Assembly (NCBI GenBank): GCA_023457535.1
Contig: JAEWLN010000039.1
Span: forward strand, 1-21,389
DNA from: Bacteroidota bacterium
Lineage (GTDB): Bacteria; Bacteroidota; Bacteroidia; Flavobacteriales; Flavobacteriaceae
Length of the DNA: 21,389 nt
Reading direction: 5' to 3'
Shown here: positions 20,115 to 21,389 of the stretch, one piece after another
Layout of the letters: every line of letters begins with the position of its first letter
Position numbering within the stretch: position 1 is the first letter of the stretch
Position numbers and translations under genes: made by a program
Notes under the pieces: generated by a model
The model's input: the letters and a program-made list of their open reading frames with translations, nothing else
Told to the model about the DNA's origin: nothing
The model's database searches: none

Positions 20115-21389
20115 TCAGAACAATACCGTTTGTCCGTCATCATCCATCGGGATATCCAAACCTTCTTCAGACGCTGTCGGTCCGGTGCCCACCACAGGCT
20201 TTTCCTCCTCCGGCAATTCGTACGGCAAAGGCTCGAGCAGGTTGACTTGTTTGAGCTTATCGGCCGTTAGTTGGTTGCCGAGTGCCTTGAATCCTTTGAC
20301 GGCGATGAATGCCTCAAGGTCGACGGTTTGGTTTTCCTTTTGATTCCCTTTGACTTTGGCAAACACCAATTCGGCCACCGGACGGTAATCAGTCGATACG
20401 ATTTCGAGCTGTGAGTTGGCATGTTCCGTAATAAAAGTATCCTCCTTCGTTTCGTTCTCGACCAAGAAGCGCTTGACGTAGTAGCGCTCTTTTTCGCCAT
20501 CGTAATAAATGGCCGATATCGGCTTGGCAGGAATCCACTTTTCGAGCACAACCATATCCGGATCGAAATGCGTCGTAAGTTCGGGCACGATGACCTTAAG
20601 CTTGCCGGTTTGCGAAATCACGAGCAACTTGTCGCTTGGACGGAATTCGCCGAGCAGTTCGCCGCGACCGTCCACGTTGAGTTTCTGGACCGTATCGTCA
20701 AACCATATCTTGCGCGGCTTGAGCGTTGAAATGCCTTTTTCCTTGAGCTCGATTTTTTTGATCGGATATTTCGAGACCAGATTGCCTTTGGATCCGCGGC
20801 CTTTGATGGCCATATCAGCAAAATCCACGTCCCATTTGAGTTTTTTGATGTTGCCGATCTGACGAAGCAAAATCGTAATCACCTCAGCCTCGCCATTGGG
20901 ATTGGCCGAAAAGTAAAGCACCTGTGAACCCTTGCTTTCATTGGTCAGATCGTATATTTTATCGCGCGTGATGCCCGATACGTTAAACCGTTTAATGTAC
21001 GCCGGCCCCGACTTTCCGTCGCGGTAGATCATGTTGTAGATCGTGCGCTTGTCGCTTTTGTCGAACACCGCCACGTGAATGATGTCCTTGCCGACGAACG
21101 TCTTTTCTGAAACTTTGGTAACCAGCATGCTGCCGTCGCGCAGGAATACGATCAGATCGTCGATATCGGAACATTCGGCAACGAACTCGTCCTTCTTGAG
21201 ACTCGTACCTACAAAACCTTCTTCGCGGTTGACGTACAATTTGGTGTTGCGCAAAACGACCTTGGTGGCTTCGATCGTGTCAAAGATACGCAGTTCGGTC
21301 TGGCGTTCGCGGCCTTTGCCGTATTTCTCCTTGAGACGCGTAAAATAGGCGATCGCATAATCGGTCAGGTGTTCAAGATCGTGCTTGAC
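20115..21389 (-). CDS. parC: DNA topoisomerase IV subunit A, C-terminal half (truncated by window edge)
   Basis: 424 residues visible; the frame is open to the window edge, where it reads VKHDLEHLTDYAIAYFTRLKEKYGKGRERQTELRIFDTIEA..., the junction after the breakage-reunion core. The rest is the DNA-wrapping beta-propeller with repeated blade segments (TKLYVNREEGFVGT, DDLIVFLRDGSMLVTKVSEKTFV, GNLVSKYPIKKIELK, DKLLVISQTGKLKVIVPEL). This divergent propeller, without the GyrA-box, is typical of Bacteroidota ParC. The enzyme decatenates daughter chromosomes with ParE. The tail is acidic (EEGLDIPMDDDGQTVLF). The catalytic Tyr is outside the window. A GyrA assignment is less likely because of the propeller sequence. 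Confidence 0.88.
   Translation of the reverse strand, partial: VKHDLEHLTDYAIAYFTRLKEKYGKGRERQTELRIFDTIEATKVVLRNTKLYVNREEGFVGTSLKKDEFVAECSDIDDLIVFLRDGSMLVTKVSEKTFVGKDIIHVAVFDKSDKRTIYNMIYRDGKSGPAYIKRFNVSGITRDKIYDLTNESKGSQVLYFSANPNGEAEVITILLRQIGNIKKLKWDVDFADMAIKGRGSKGNLVSKYPIKKIELKEKGISTLKPRKIWFDDTVQKLNVDGRGELLGEFRPSDKLLVISQTGKLKVIVPELTTHFDPDMVVLEKWIPAKPISAIYYDGEKERYYVKRFLVENETKEDTFITEHANSQLEIVSTDYRPVAELVFAKVKGNQKENQTVDLEAFIAVKGFKALGNQLTADKLKQVNLLEPLPYELPEEEKPVVGTGPTASEEGLDIPMDDDGQTVLF

Noticed and set aside
20115..21254. A separate gene starting at 21254 (TTG)
   Set aside because: The frame continues without a stop to the window edge with clear topoisomerase IV A-subunit sequence, so it is the truncated parC.
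1..21389. tRNA, rRNA, riboswitch, transposase, integrase, toxin-antitoxin or defence genes
   Set aside because: Looked for by eye on both strands; no cloverleaf, riboswitch core, or DDE, tyrosine-recombinase or known defence motifs were seen. In particular no yybP-ykoY-like element upstream of terC. Covariance-model and profile searches would be needed to be certain.

Overview
The window looks like a chromosomal stretch of a Flavobacterium-type bacterium (Bacteroidota, Flavobacteriaceae) with unusually high GC for that group (about half, judged by eye). Evidence: promoters of the Bacteroidota kind (TAnnTTTG, sometimes with TTG 17-20 nt upstream), no Shine-Dalgarno pattern, many MKK-type lipoproteins with acidic residues after the lipobox Cys, and family-level markers (DUF6452, DUF6048, DUF6095, DUF1572, a Smr protein with an N-terminal KOW-like part, PadR with a DLLDHICC-type membrane partner). 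Every gene that lies wholly inside the window appears intact. No tRNA, rRNA, CRISPR array, transposase, phage gene or toxin/defence cassette was found.

Layout. 1-633: 3' end of a DUF2268-type metalloprotease-like gene. 674-2165 (minus): PadR regulator and membrane protein, one unit with a probable autoregulatory operator at 2304-2329. 2509-4268 (minus): cysteine desulfurase and a coupled outer-membrane beta-barrel protein. 4360-5337: a duplicated-domain lipoprotein. 5343-7353 (minus): Smr protein, a small membrane protein, and ornithine aminotransferase rocD. 7541-8020: lipoprotein. 8070-8480 (minus): osmC. 8822-11745: rlmD, DUF6452 lipoprotein, DUF6048 beta-barrel. 11908-13342 (minus): small membrane protein and THUMP methyltransferase. 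13401-14821: SAM methyltransferase and ZIP metal transporter. 14818-15309 (minus): secreted protein. 15664-18178: murQ, DUF6095, Qnr-like pentapeptide protein, DinB/DUF1572 protein. 18302-20025: small lipoprotein, TerC, glycine-zipper lipoprotein. 20115-21389 (minus): C-terminal part of the topoisomerase IV A subunit (parC).

The genes are mostly housekeeping and envelope functions: rRNA modification, sulfur mobilisation, arginine/ornithine catabolism, peroxide defence, cell-wall sugar recycling, metal transport. I see no single multi-gene accessory system. The most unusual content is between genes. (a) Four copies of a dispersed element with conserved flanks and a hairpin core whose sequence changes while its pairing is kept; all four point toward the start of the next gene. 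(b) Short tandem arrays of 7-bp (CRTTCGA) and 8-bp (CTTTAYGA, ATTTCCAA) units, two kinds of which follow a conserved leader; one array switches in phase from the 7-bp to the 8-bp unit. These repeats sit inside or next to otherwise compact gene clusters and are the best candidates for something undescribed.
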